64,000 nt of DNA from positions 165,027 through 229,026 of the forward strand of contig NZ_FMZD01000001.1 of NCBI RefSeq assembly GCF_900101525.1. Direction: 5' to 3'. The translations under genes were made by a program, and so were the position numbers. This document shows, piece by piece, positions 1 to 7,593 of the stretch (the first letter of the stretch is position 1; the number at the start of each line of letters is the position of its first letter). Below the pieces are notes generated by a model, which worked only from the letters and a program-made list of their open reading frames with translations, searched no databases and had not been told where the DNA came from. The stretch is from Marinilactibacillus psychrotolerans (GTDB taxonomy: Bacteria > Bacillota > Bacilli > Lactobacillales > Carnobacteriaceae_A).

Positions 1-484
1 AATACTGGATGTACTCGTATAAAACTTTTCTGTAAGTCCGTAATCCGAGGACCTGGTTTCAGGTTATTTCCTAAAATCCAAATCACTTTATATCCGCTTG
101 CTTTGTAGCTATTTGTCCTTTCAATCACTTTTTCTATTGGAATTGGGCTACACTGATATTCAATTACAATTTTTTTTTACTCTCTATGAGTATATCTGGT
201 CTCTGATTTAAATTTTTTAAATATGCTTCTAATTTTACTTTGTACCCTTTTTTCTTGAAAAAGTTATACAGCGCTAGTTTTCCTTCCAGATGTTCTCTGG
301 TTTCTCCTTCCGTAAATACCTTACAAGCTTCCTTAGGATGATGTGAAAAATGAGGAATCTTACTTTCTCCTTTCTTAAGAAAAACCCTTTTCCCACAACT
401 TGGACATATTAAGTCTTTAAGAAGCTGTGCTTTATTATCACCAGCTTGTATATATTCATTAGTCTTCGTCAGCGCAATTATCAT
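1..484 (-). pseudogene. coiA: competence protein CoiA, frameshifted and running off the left edge
   Basis: CoiA is a competence-induced protein needed for recombination of incoming DNA during transformation. The first 106 codons (484 down to 164) show the N-terminal CoiA zinc-ribbon-like segment (CPSCGK, then HFSHH) and the start of a PD-(D/E)xK nuclease fold (RPDILIE). A stop at 164-166 follows a run of nine A residues. Reading one base back (-1) after that run restores the family sequence, including IVIEYQCSPI, and stays open to position 1. The E-x-Q half of the nuclease motif therefore lies only in the shifted frame. Gene order spx-mecA-coiA on the same strand supports the name. It could be a true pseudogene, a slippage-expressed or phase-variable gene, or a homopolymer sequencing error. 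The 3' end is outside the window. Confidence 0.85.
170..178 (-). repeat. A9 homopolymer at the coiA frameshift
   Basis: Nine consecutive A on the coding strand (T9 on the + strand) follow codon AGT. The codons read AAA AAA AAA and then TTG TAA. The tract contains an A_AAA_AAA slippery heptamer in the correct phase for a -1 shift. One extra A would also restore the reading frame. Confidence 0.8.
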
Positions 485-533
485 TTATATCAACCCTTTC
501 TATTATTACTACTGTTTTATTAAATAAAAATTA

Positions 534-568
534 ATCAAAAAACCACAGAACTATAAGCTCTGTGGTTT
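534..568 (-). terminator. terminator after mecA
   Basis: A hairpin with arms AAACCACAGA and TCTGTGGTTT (540-568) is followed on the minus strand by a T-rich run. It lies just past the mecA stop and separates mecA from coiA. Confidence 0.75.
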
Positions 569-577
569 CAAAGATTC

Positions 578-1237
578 TTATTTAAAGTAGTGTCTAATTA
601 ATTCTAGGGCACTGTTATCCATAATTACTTCTGCATATTCATCTAATACTTCAGAAGAAATTCTACTTTTCTCTCCAAATTCAAGAATATGGGCTATTTC
701 TTCTTCCATTGTTCTTATAACCATTTCTTCTACAAAAAATACAATGTGCAAGTAATACTGGTCTTTATATTTGTATAAAGTAGATGCTCCACTCTCTAGA
801 GAAAATTCTTGAGCCATCATAATGACCTGTTCAAAATTTCGAAACATAAAAATTACTTCTCGTGATTTAACATCCTGAGCTTTTAAATACTCTTCTAATC
901 CATCAGGTTTAACGTTTTGAGATAATTTTTCATTCAACATTCTTACAGGATCCGTTGTTGACTCTTCATCTATCTCATCATTTAATTCTTCTTTAAATTG
1001 AGCACCCTTACTGATAAAGAGTTCTAAACCATTGTTATTTGGCATAACTTGAAAAGTAACAGCATCCGATTCTTGAAATTCTTCGTCTATATCTACTTCT
1101 TCAAGAATACTGTAGAAAAAACTCTCGATTTGTTTTTGGTTTCCTAATAAATCAAGAAAGGTGATGCCTCTTTCTTCGAGGTCCCTATTTTCTATTTTTA
1201 CACGGATCGTATCATCATTAATATGTTCGATTTCCAT
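578..1237 (-). CDS. mecA: adaptor protein MecA
   Basis: MecA is a cytoplasmic adaptor that delivers substrates (ComK in Bacillus, ComX/SigX-type regulators in streptococci) to the ClpC-ClpP protease and helps assemble ClpC. The 219-residue length is standard. The N-terminal substrate-binding domain (about residues 1-85, starting MEIEHINDDTIRV) is joined by an acidic linker (about 80-105) to the C-terminal ClpC-binding domain (about 120-219). It sits between spx and coiA, the order common in Lactobacillales and Listeria. It has its own candidate promoter at 1403-1431 and a terminator at 534-568. Function follows from strong family similarity; the substrates in this host are unknown. Confidence 0.95.
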   Translation of the reverse strand: MEIEHINDDTIRVKIENRDLEERGITFLDLLGNQKQIESFFYSILEEVDIDEEFQESDAVTFQVMPNNNGLELFISKGAQFKEELNDEIDEESTTDPVRMLNEKLSQNVKPDGLEEYLKAQDVKSREVIFMFRNFEQVIMMAQEFSLESGASTLYKYKDQYYLHIVFFVEEMVIRTMEEEIAHILEFGEKSRISSEVLDEYAEVIMDNSALELIRHYFK

Positions 1238-1402
1238 CTTTCTAGCACCTCATTCCTTTAATCAGTGTTAGGCATATATAGATTATAGTGTTTGCCGAAT
1301 CGTAGGGTAAATTTAATTATTATTCTAACTACATCTCTTCAATGTAAATGTTTGTAAAAATAAAGCTTAAACGTTGAATCATTAAGAGCCTACGCTCTTG
1401 CT

Positions 1403-1431
1403 ATTATACAAAATGGAAGAAACGAATACAA
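1403..1431 (-). promoter_or_regulatory. candidate mecA promoter
   Basis: On the minus strand, TTGTAT (1426-1431) is separated by 17 bp from a perfect TATAAT (1403-1408). A short hairpin (AAGAGC/GCTCTT, about 1384-1399) begins near the predicted transcript start. The -35 is weak (3 of 6). Confidence 0.5.
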
Positions 1432-1451
1432 GCGAATGATTCACATAAAAT

Positions 1452-1488
1452 AAAAAAGATTCGACTTGGTTTTGAACCGTCGAATCTT
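1452..1488 (-). terminator. terminator after spx
   Basis: The strong hairpin has arms AAGATTCGAC (1456-1465) and GTCGAATCTT (1479-1488) plus an inner GGTT/AACC pair. On the minus strand it is followed by TTTTTT. It ends the spx transcript. Confidence 0.85.
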
Positions 1489-1518
1489 ATAACAGTTGTA
1501 TTTGCTCTTAACTCAATA

Positions 1519-1926
1519 CTAGCTGTTAGAAAGAGCAACTAGTCTTTGAGCTCTTTCTAACTCTAAAGCTCTTACTTCTCTAGGAATGAACTGACGAATT
1601 TCGTCTTCATTATATCCAATCTGCATACGTTTCTCATCGAGTACGATGGGTCTGCGTAACAAACTTGGTGTCTCTTGAATTAGTGTATATAACTCTTTTA
1701 AAGATAATTCATCTATATCAAGATCCAATTCTTGAAAAGCTTTAGAACGAGTTGAAATAATTTCTTCTGTACCCTCTTCTGTCATTCGCATAATTGATTT
1801 AATTTCTTGGATGCTAATTGGAGTTGACGCAATATTTCTTTCTTCATAAGGGATCCCGTATTCTTCTAACCATGCCTTCGCTTTTCTGCATGATGCACAA
1901 CTCGGTGATGTAAATAATGTTACCAT
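1519..1926 (-). CDS. spx: transcriptional regulator Spx
   Basis: Spx is an ArsC-like protein that binds the alpha C-terminal domain of RNA polymerase and redirects transcription during thiol-oxidative stress; ClpXP degrades it. The 135-residue product begins [13 protein letters not shown] and carries the redox CxxC switch at Cys10/Cys13, plus the family RRP and GYNEDEIR segments. An upstream reading-frame extension of 42 codons was rejected: the GGGAG ribosome-binding site sits just before the ATG at 1926, and all homology starts there. It lies directly upstream of mecA, and MecA and Spx share the Clp proteolysis theme. A consensus-like promoter lies at 1996-2024. Confidence 0.96.
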   Translation of the reverse strand: MVTLFTSPSCASCRKAKAWLEEYGIPYEERNIASTPISIQEIKSIMRMTEEGTEEIISTRSKAFQELDLDIDELSLKELYTLIQETPSLLRRPIVLDEKRMQIGYNEDEIRQFIPREVRALELERAQRLVALSNS

Positions 1927-1995
1927 TATGTATTTCTCCCTTCTAAATTCTGTATATTTAGTAGTTGAATTTCTTACATATTGACTACACTTATA

Positions 1996-2024
1996 ACTAT
2001 AAACGAATTGTGAACACTTGTAAA
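1996..2024 (-). promoter_or_regulatory. candidate spx promoter
   Basis: Minus strand TTTACA (2019-2024), 17 bp spacer, TATAGT (1996-2001). This places the transcript start about 60 bp before the spx ATG. The rest of 2050-2260 is AT-rich, and I see no gene in it. Confidence 0.55.
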
Positions 2025-2262
2025 GTCCTTTTGTCATTTTTCTGTCAAACATTATATTACTTTTATGTAATAATCATGTAAAAAACATTAAAAAGGTTGT
2101 GTTTATACCTTTATCTTATAATTATTCATATTCGACAAAAAACTACTTTATTTATAATCATTACAATTTGAAACTATAGTTTGTCACATCCATTTTGTCT
2201 TTTAAAATATCTATTCCTATCCCCTAGATATTAAAACACTTTCTTTTTAAAAAAATTATGTA

Positions 2263-2312
2263 CATCAAAAAACAACACGAGTAGAAATTTTTACCCGTGT
2301 TGTTTTTTGATG
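2263..2312 (-). terminator. terminator after lipoate ligase gene
   Basis: A near-perfect 50-bp palindrome (CAACACG/CGTGTTG core flanked by A and T tracts) lies just past the lplA stop. Its T-run works on the minus strand, and the symmetry could also stop + strand transcription. Confidence 0.85.
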
Positions 2313-2316
2313 TAGT

Positions 2317-3336
2317 TTAATAGAATAGTTGAACTAATTCATCTACGCTAACTTTTCCAAAATATTTATTTATATCTATTTCTTCAAAAGTATCTCGTAT
2401 TGATTTTTCTTCATAGGTTTTTCCAATCAATTTACTTTCGACATCTGAAATTTCTCCTAATCCAAAGAAGTCTCCATATATTTTCAGATCTTCTATAATT
2501 CCTCTGTTAACATTCATTTTTACTTCAACTGTTCCCACAGAAAGACGTTCGCTACGTTCTAGATCAAATTTAGGTGACTTTCCATAATTCCAATCCCAGT
2601 TTGCAGTGTATTTTTCAGCAAACTTATCAATTTTTTGCCAGTCTTCCTCTGTTAATTTATACTCTTTAACTTCTGATATATTATCCACATCAAATATATT
2701 CAGCAAAAGTTTTTCTTTAAAATCTTTAGCGTTCATATACTGATACTCGTCGCTAAGATACGGTTTAATGTTTGTTACACGACTTCTAATAGATTTTATA
2801 CCTTTAGACTCCAACTTATGCTTTTTAGGTCTTAACGCTCCTACAACTGCTTCAATTTCAGAATCAAACATTAATGTTCCATGTGCTGTTAATCTACCAT
2901 TCTTGGAATACATTGCATTACCAGAGAATTTTTTATCATCAATAACTAAATCATTACGTCCTCTCAGTTCTGCTCCTTCAACACCCATTTTATGGAGCCC
3001 ATCTATCACTGGAGAAGTAAATTTTTTGAAGTCTCTAAAAGAGTTTCCATCATCTTTAGTCAAAAAACAAAAACATAAAACTCCTAAATCATGATAAACT
3101 GCGCCGCCCCCAGAAAAGCGTCTAACTACAGTTACATCATGCTCATTCACGTAATCTGTATTCACTTCCTCGAAAGTATTCTGATTCTTACCAACAATGA
3201 TTGAATTATCATTTATATAAAAAAGTAAAATTGGTTCATCCAACTCAACTTCATTTAATAAATAGTATTCAACAGCAAGATTGACTCTCGCATCATGAAT
3301 TTCTTGACCATTTCTTTCGTTTTTCACATAGTACAT
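2317..3336 (-). CDS. lplA: lipoate-protein ligase A
   Basis: This enzyme attaches free lipoate (via lipoyl-AMP) to lysines of lipoyl domains in pyruvate, 2-oxoacid or glycine-cleavage complexes. The 339-residue protein has the ligase domain with the RRFSGGGAVYHD lipoate-binding loop (about residues 71-82) and the KFSGNAMY segment bearing the catalytic lysine, followed by the C-terminal accessory domain (from about 250). The neighbour upstream is a yhfI-type hydrolase. The same pair (yhfI-lplJ) occurs in Bacillus subtilis, so this is probably the LplJ orthologue. The genes are 13 bp apart and likely co-transcribed. An AAGGGG ribosome-binding site precedes the ATG. Confidence 0.93.
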   Translation of the reverse strand: MYYVKNERNGQEIHDARVNLAVEYYLLNEVELDEPILLFYINDNSIIVGKNQNTFEEVNTDYVNEHDVTVVRRFSGGGAVYHDLGVLCFCFLTKDDGNSFRDFKKFTSPVIDGLHKMGVEGAELRGRNDLVIDDKKFSGNAMYSKNGRLTAHGTLMFDSEIEAVVGALRPKKHKLESKGIKSIRSRVTNIKPYLSDEYQYMNAKDFKEKLLLNIFDVDNISEVKEYKLTEEDWQKIDKFAEKYTANWDWNYGKSPKFDLERSERLSVGTVEVKMNVNRGIIEDLKIYGDFFGLGEISDVESKLIGKTYEEKSIRDTFEEIDINKYFGKVSVDELVQLFY

Positions 3337-3349
3337 GTACTCTACCCCT

Positions 3350-4093
3350 TTAAATTATTAATTCTAAGTTTTTTTCTGCTAAGATTGTCTTTGTCTTCGG
3401 TGCCTCTTCAGCTGCTTCTCTTCTTAATTTCTGTAGATCCCCTTCTTGTGGCAAATGACTTAAAACCAAAGTTTTCACGTTGGCTTTATTAGCTATTTGA
3501 CCACATTCTTTTGAGGTCATATGAACAGAATGGTTTTCCATCCCTTTAAAGAAATTAGAATCTGCAATTAAAAGATCTGCATCTTTTGCTAATGGAATCA
3601 ACTCTTCAATAAACCCTGAATCGGCTGTAAACACCATTACTTTACCGGTTTTTCTTTCTAGAATTCTAAATGCATAGCAAGGCACTGGATGAAGCGTTTT
3701 TAAGTGAAAAATATCAAACGGGCCAATCGAAATCTGATCTTGTTTTGTATAATCAATTCCCTGACTCACTTCATCCATAGTTATTTTCGAAAACGCCTGC
3801 TCATCATCATTGTGTCCATAAATGGGTAAAATAGAAGATCTATTCCCGTCACCATCCCTTTTTAGCAGTCTGGTAAATTGTAACACGCCTAAATCAGCAA
3901 CATGGTCATGATGATAATGGGTAATTAGGACTGAATCTAAATCTAATGGATCCAGATGGTGTTCCAATGCTAATAATGATCCACTTCCAGCATCAAGTAA
4001 TAAATGATATCCTTCTGATTCCAATAAGTATGAACTAGTCCCAATGTCTCTAGTTGGATAGCCACCATAATAGCCTAAAACGATTACTCTCAT
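3350..4093 (-). CDS. yhfI: YhfI-like metallo-beta-lactamase-fold hydrolase
   Basis: A 247-residue cytoplasmic metallo-beta-lactamase-fold protein of the RNase Z/phosphodiesterase-like branch. The metal-binding motif THYHHDHVADLG (about residues 58-69) supplies the HxHxDH ligands. A further acidic ligand (FTADSG, about 174-179) and a histidine near the C terminus (LVLSHLP) are visible. Length and start (MRVIVLGYYGGYPT) match YhfI of bacilli, whose substrate is not established to my knowledge. It is the first gene of a two-gene unit with the lipoate ligase. A link to lipoate metabolism is only inferred from the conserved pairing. Confidence 0.88.
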   Translation of the reverse strand: MRVIVLGYYGGYPTRDIGTSSYLLESEGYHLLLDAGSGSLLALEHHLDPLDLDSVLITHYHHDHVADLGVLQFTRLLKRDGDGNRSSILPIYGHNDDEQAFSKITMDEVSQGIDYTKQDQISIGPFDIFHLKTLHPVPCYAFRILERKTGKVMVFTADSGFIEELIPLAKDADLLIADSNFFKGMENHSVHMTSKECGQIANKANVKTLVLSHLPQEGDLQKLRREAAEEAPKTKTILAEKNLELII

Positions 4094-4140
4094 ATTGATC
4101 TTCCTTTCTTATTTACTCTAGAATACTCCAGATTAAAATA

Positions 4141-4184
4141 AAAAAACAGCCAAAACTATAGAATGCTTATAGTTTAGCTGTTAT
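4141..4184 (-). terminator. terminator after the cgoX-like gene
   Basis: Hairpin with arms AACAGC-AAAACTATA and TATAGTTT-GCTGTT (4145-4182), then a T-rich tail on the minus strand. It separates the oxidase gene from the yhfI-lplA unit. Confidence 0.8.
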
Positions 4185-4210
4185 ATATAATAATTCCTAA
4201 TTAATATATA

Positions 4211-5608
4211 CTATTTTGTTTTTTTTAGATATGCAATTACTTTCTCACTCACTTTGTTTCCTTGTTCTATACAACTATTGATTCCAAATCCATTGACTCC
4301 ATTACCTGCAAGATAGATACCTGGATAGTCATTTTTAATGGCATCAAGCAATCTTGGCTTCTCGTCTTGATTTTTAAATGAAGATTTAAGATATGAATTC
4401 GTCCATCTTTTTACAACATGATAAATTGGTTCTTCAGTAATTCCCAATATTCTTTCAAGATCCTTAAGTAATAACTCTTCAATTTGTTTATTACTTAGCG
4501 AGAGCATAATTTCTTCATTCCCTCGTCCAAAATAGACCCCTATCAGTTCTTCTTCTTTTTCTTTTAAGTTTTCCCATTTCTTATTTAACCAAACGATACT
4601 TGAAATGTGAGAATCATTTCGTCTAGAACACAATACCCCATTTCCTTGTGGTTCATTTTTTATTGTGCCTTTAGGGAAGCTGAACATAGAGTAACCTATA
4701 GAAGTTGTCCTGATATCTTTAAAATAATCAATTAATTCAGGATCATTAAAAAGCTCTCTATAAACACTTGGATCAGTCGCAACAATCACCGCTCCAACTC
4801 TAACTTGTTCTTTCTGATTGATATCTATAATATACGTATCTTCTATACTTTTCTTGATTTCGGTTACTTTTTTAGAAAATAGAACATGTTCTTTAACTTC
4901 TTTTAATAGAGCTTTTGTCAAGGTTTCTAGCCCTTGCTTAAACGATATCTGATTTCCGTTACCGTCTAACAAATTCGGATTTGCTTCTATAGCTTTCGTT
5001 AGATCCCCATATTGTTGTTCTAATTCTACTATTTGTTTATTAAGTACTTCTATACTTGTTGATTCCATGTCTGTCACATATATTTCAGAAAAATACGGTT
5101 CAGCTACGTACTCAGTTAATTCTGATCCAATTCTAGCAGTAAGGTAGTCCATTACACTGGTTTTTTCATGTACTTCACTTTCTGACAAATACGTATCTTT
5201 TAGATAAGATATTTTCCCTTGAAAAGAAAGAATATCATACTTCCATATGTCAGATCGTTTAGCAGGGATTCCATTATACGAAGGATTTTCAATATGGTAT
5301 AGCTTATTAAATGCATAAATATCTTGTTTGCCGTATTGACTACGTATTACTTCTTTTTGAAGATTTAATTCTTCTATTAGATCCATGGTGTGATTTGTTC
5401 TTATATCTATAGATTCTGCTCCAATATCTAAATAGTCTTCTCCTATTTTCATAGTATGTATCTTTCCGCCTGAACGAATAGATCCTTCTAAGACCAATAA
5501 TTCTAATGGTAAATTTTCTTCTTTAATTATTTTCTTCAAACGATATGCTACCGTAAGTCCTGTAATTCCAGTACCGATAACGGCTATTCTTTTCTTTGAC
5601 CTTTCCAT
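4211..5608 (-). CDS. cgoX: FAD-dependent coproporphyrinogen III oxidase (HemY/CgoX type)
   Basis: Family members oxidise coproporphyrinogen III (older annotations: protoporphyrinogen IX) in the Gram-positive haem route. The 465-residue protein starts with a Rossmann FAD site (VIGTGITGLTVAYRL, about residues 10-24), then the GGKIHT and GAESID flavin/substrate loops. It ends with the C-terminal FAD segment LAGNGVNGFGINSCIEQG. The length matches B. subtilis HemY. No other haem gene is in the window, and many Lactobacillales lack complete haem synthesis, so its pathway here is uncertain. A different amine-oxidase-family substrate is possible. A candidate promoter is TTGATA-N16-TATAAA, about 5652-5680. 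Confidence 0.85.
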   Translation of the reverse strand: MERSKKRIAVIGTGITGLTVAYRLKKIIKEENLPLELLVLEGSIRSGGKIHTMKIGEDYLDIGAESIDIRTNHTMDLIEELNLQKEVIRSQYGKQDIYAFNKLYHIENPSYNGIPAKRSDIWKYDILSFQGKISYLKDTYLSESEVHEKTSVMDYLTARIGSELTEYVAEPYFSEIYVTDMESTSIEVLNKQIVELEQQYGDLTKAIEANPNLLDGNGNQISFKQGLETLTKALLKEVKEHVLFSKKVTEIKKSIEDTYIIDINQKEQVRVGAVIVATDPSVYRELFNDPELIDYFKDIRTTSIGYSMFSFPKGTIKNEPQGNGVLCSRRNDSHISSIVWLNKKWENLKEKEEELIGVYFGRGNEEIMLSLSNKQIEELLLKDLERILGITEEPIYHVVKRWTNSYLKSSFKNQDEKPRLLDAIKNDYPGIYLAGNGVNGFGINSCIEQGNKVSEKVIAYLKKTK

Positions 5609-6110
5609 CGCCTCATACCTTCCGTATACATATAAGGTGTTACTGTTTTATAACCTTACCATTTTATAAAGGTACTAGATTACTTATCAAATGTAATATT
5701 GATTTTTATTTTAAAAAAATTTTTTTTATTTAAGATGAGTCTGTTTCTATACACTTAAACTTTCCAAATAGACAGTTTAGTATTTATTAGATTTGTAAAT
5801 ACTAAAACTATTTTCTCTAGTAAGATTGTTTTCTTGTGATAAATTTAAGATTATGCAGTAGTAACTATTATATCATGGATGAAGTTTTAATATTTGAATT
5901 TTTTTATTAATTCTCTGTGAGTTTATTACTCATTACATATTTTTTAATCAGAATTCATAATTTTACTATAACCGTGTTTATATAACTATCCCCTTTTATT
6001 ACAGGATGGTTCACGTTGTCATTCTAATATTTTTATAAATTAGTTTTTCCAGTTGGATGTCTCTACGATATCATATTTAGTAGAATCAATCCATATACTT
6101 TTTCAGACAA
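5609..6110. other. AT-rich intergenic region without a supported gene
   Basis: About 500 bp between the oxidase gene and the rplT terminator. The left end holds the leader of the oxidase gene, with a repeated TTATAAAA motif. An imperfect inverted repeat (GTATTTA/TAAATAC arms, about 5774-5809) is visible. I found no convincing ORF with a ribosome-binding site. Confidence 0.5.
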
Positions 6111-6138
6111 AAAAATCCTCGTTTAAGTAAACGAGGAT
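6111..6138 (-). terminator. terminator of infC-rpmI-rplT
   Basis: A perfect 11-bp stem (ATCCTCGTTTA at 6115-6125, TAAACGAGGAT at 6128-6138) followed by seven T residues on the minus strand. Confidence 0.9.
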
Positions 6139-6157
6139 AGGTAATTTGTAATGAAAA

Positions 6158-6517
6158 CTATTTAGATAGTGCTTCTTTAGCTTGGTCAGCTAATGTAGTA
6201 AATGCAGCTGCATCACTCACTGCTAATTCAGCTAACATTTTACGGTTCATATCGATTTCAGCAAGTTTAAGTCCGTGCATGAATTTTGAGTAGCTTAAAC
6301 CGTTCATGCGTGCCGCAGCATTAATACGTGCGATCCATAATCTACGGAAGTTACGTTTATTTTGTTTACGGTCTCTATATGCATATTGATATGATTTCAT
6401 TACTTGTTGTTTTGCAACTTTGAACAAGCGATGCTTTGCTCCGTAGTACCCTTTAGCTAACTTCAAGACGCGATTACGACGTCTACGAGTAACTACTCCA
6501 CCTTTAACTCGTGCCAT
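6158..6517 (-). CDS. rplT: 50S ribosomal protein L20
   Basis: L20 binds 23S rRNA early in large-subunit assembly and, in Firmicutes, represses its own operon by binding the infC leader. The 119-residue protein starts [16 protein letters not shown], with the basic extended N-terminal tail and globular C-terminal half typical of bL20. It is the last gene of infC-rpmI-rplT, 54 bp after rpmI, and is followed by a strong terminator. The feedback role is family knowledge; the leader described at 7315-7540 supplies the expected target. Confidence 0.98.
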   Translation of the reverse strand: MARVKGGVVTRRRRNRVLKLAKGYYGAKHRLFKVAKQQVMKSYQYAYRDRKQNKRNFRRLWIARINAAARMNGLSYSKFMHGLKLAEIDMNRKMLAELAVSDAAAFTTLADQAKEALSK

Positions 6518-6571
6518 TCTTTATTTCCTCCTTGGTTGCGCTCTTGAAAGATAAAAGCGCTCGTACAATTC

Positions 6572-6772
6572 TTATTTCATTTTAGCAAGTTGTTGTCTAA
6601 TACGTTTAAAGTCACTATGTGAAACCATTGCAGACTTACGTAAGTGACGTTTTTGTTTTTGAGATTTATTTGCAAACATGTGGCTACGTTTTGCGTGGCT
6701 ACGTTTCAGTTTGCCAGAACCTGTTCTTTTAAAACGTTTTGCTGAACCTTTATGTGTTTTTTGCTTAGGCAT
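6572..6772 (-). CDS. rpmI: 50S ribosomal protein L35
   Basis: A 66-residue, very basic bL35 protein of the large ribosomal subunit ([20 protein letters not shown]). Length and composition are normal. It is the middle gene of the infC-rpmI-rplT operon with a good ribosome-binding site (GGAGGAAGACAAT) just upstream of the ATG. Expression is expected to follow the L20-controlled leader upstream of infC. Confidence 0.98.
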   Translation of the reverse strand: MPKQKTHKGSAKRFKRTGSGKLKRSHAKRSHMFANKSQKQKRHLRKSAMVSHSDFKRIRQQLAKMK

Positions 6773-6798
6773 TATTGTCTTCCTCCTACACTATTGTC

Positions 6799-7314
6799 TT
6801 ATTTCTCAGATGTCGGTGCAAGCATTAAGAACATGCTACGGCCATCCATTTTAGCTTTTGATTCGACTTGTGAAATGTCAGACGCTTCTTCCGCCATACG
6901 TTCTAATACTTCACGTCCTATTTCCTTGTGAGTAATCGCACGTCCACGGAATCGAATAGATACTTTCACTTTATCGCCTTTTTCCAAAAATTTACGAGCG
7001 TTACGCAATTTCGTATTGAAATCGTGATCATCAATAGTTGGACTCAAGCGAATCTCTTTGACGTTAACGACTTTCTGATTCTTTCTTGCTTCACGTTCTT
7101 TCTTTTGTAATTCGTAGCGATATTTACCATAATCCATAACACGAGCCACTGGTGGTTTAGCATTTGGTGCAACTAGAACTAAATCTAAATTGGCATCTTC
7201 AGCTAACCTCATTGCCTCGTTGCGTTGGATTACCCCAATCTGTTCACCGTCTTTGCCGATCAAACGTACTTCTTTTGCACGAATACGATCGTTGACAATC
7301 ATGTCTTTTGCTAT
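6799..7314 (-). CDS. infC: translation initiation factor IF-3, AUA start
   Basis: IF-3 binds the 30S subunit, prevents early subunit joining and rejects non-canonical start codons. The N-domain ([16 protein letters not shown]), basic linker ([18 protein letters not shown]) and C-domain are complete. The first ATG (7302) is about 20 bases from the GGAGGTGA ribosome-binding site, too far. The in-frame codon at the right spacing is ATA at 7314, giving I-A-K-D before the ATG. This matches the IAKDM N terminus I recall for enterococcal IF-3. An in-frame TGA two codons further up excludes a longer start. Rare start codons (usually AUU) are the classical basis of IF-3 autoregulation. Confidence 0.93.
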   Translation of the reverse strand: MAKDMIVNDRIRAKEVRLIGKDGEQIGVIQRNEAMRLAEDANLDLVLVAPNAKPPVARVMDYGKYRYELQKKEREARKNQKVVNVKEIRLSPTIDDHDFNTKLRNARKFLEKGDKVKVSIRFRGRAITHKEIGREVLERMAEEASDISQVESKAKMDGRSMFLMLAPTSEK

Positions 7315-7540
7315 GGTGGTTCACCTCCAAAATATTTGCGAGAAAGCACGGCAGAAAAAAAGAGGGGACTTTGTAATAAAAGCCCCCTCTTTATCTCCGC
7401 TATCAGAGAATGAATTGCTTCATCCAGTCTGATACTCAAAGTAACTCTTGGTTACTCTGAATTATATACGTTCGATATCTGCCCTAGGATTTAGATCCTA
7501 AAGGCGAGAAGCGGGCGCTTCTGCTTCGTTTTCTCAACTC
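7315..7540 (-). promoter_or_regulatory. infC leader with attenuator (L20-leader-like)
   Basis: The transcript starts about 7538 from the promoter at 7545-7573, giving a leader of some 225 bases. It contains a structured 5' half (about 7450-7530, with self-complementary segments such as AGAAGCG/CGCTTCT) and an intrinsic terminator at 7354-7390. Position before infC-rpmI-rplT and a leader terminator are the marks of the Firmicutes L20 leader, in which L20 promotes termination. The fold was not computed. Confidence 0.8.
7354..7390 (-). terminator. attenuator terminator in the infC leader
   Basis: Arms CCCCTCT/AGAGGGG plus CTTT/AAAG around a small loop, followed on the minus strand by TTTTTTT. 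It lies only about 40 bases before the infC start, so it must be read through for expression. Confidence 0.85.
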
Positions 7541-7544
7541 TTAT

Positions 7545-7573
7545 ATAGTACCAGAATGGTAAGAGTATGTCAA
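7545..7573 (-). promoter_or_regulatory. promoter of infC-rpmI-rplT
   Basis: Consensus -35 TTGACA (7568-7573), 17-bp spacer, -10 TACTAT (7545-7550) on the minus strand. It lies just past the thrS stop, so the ribosomal operon has its own transcript. Confidence 0.85.
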
Positions 7574-7593
7574 TACATACTTAGTTATTTAAT

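Noticed and set aside
1927..2052. Longer spx reading frame with 42 extra N-terminal residues
   Set aside because: Homology and the ribosome-binding site both begin at the ATG 1926; the extension overlaps the promoter at 1996-2024.
7190..7432. + strand reading frames across infC and its leader
   Set aside because: They lie opposite a well-supported gene and its structured leader, and have no ribosome-binding site.
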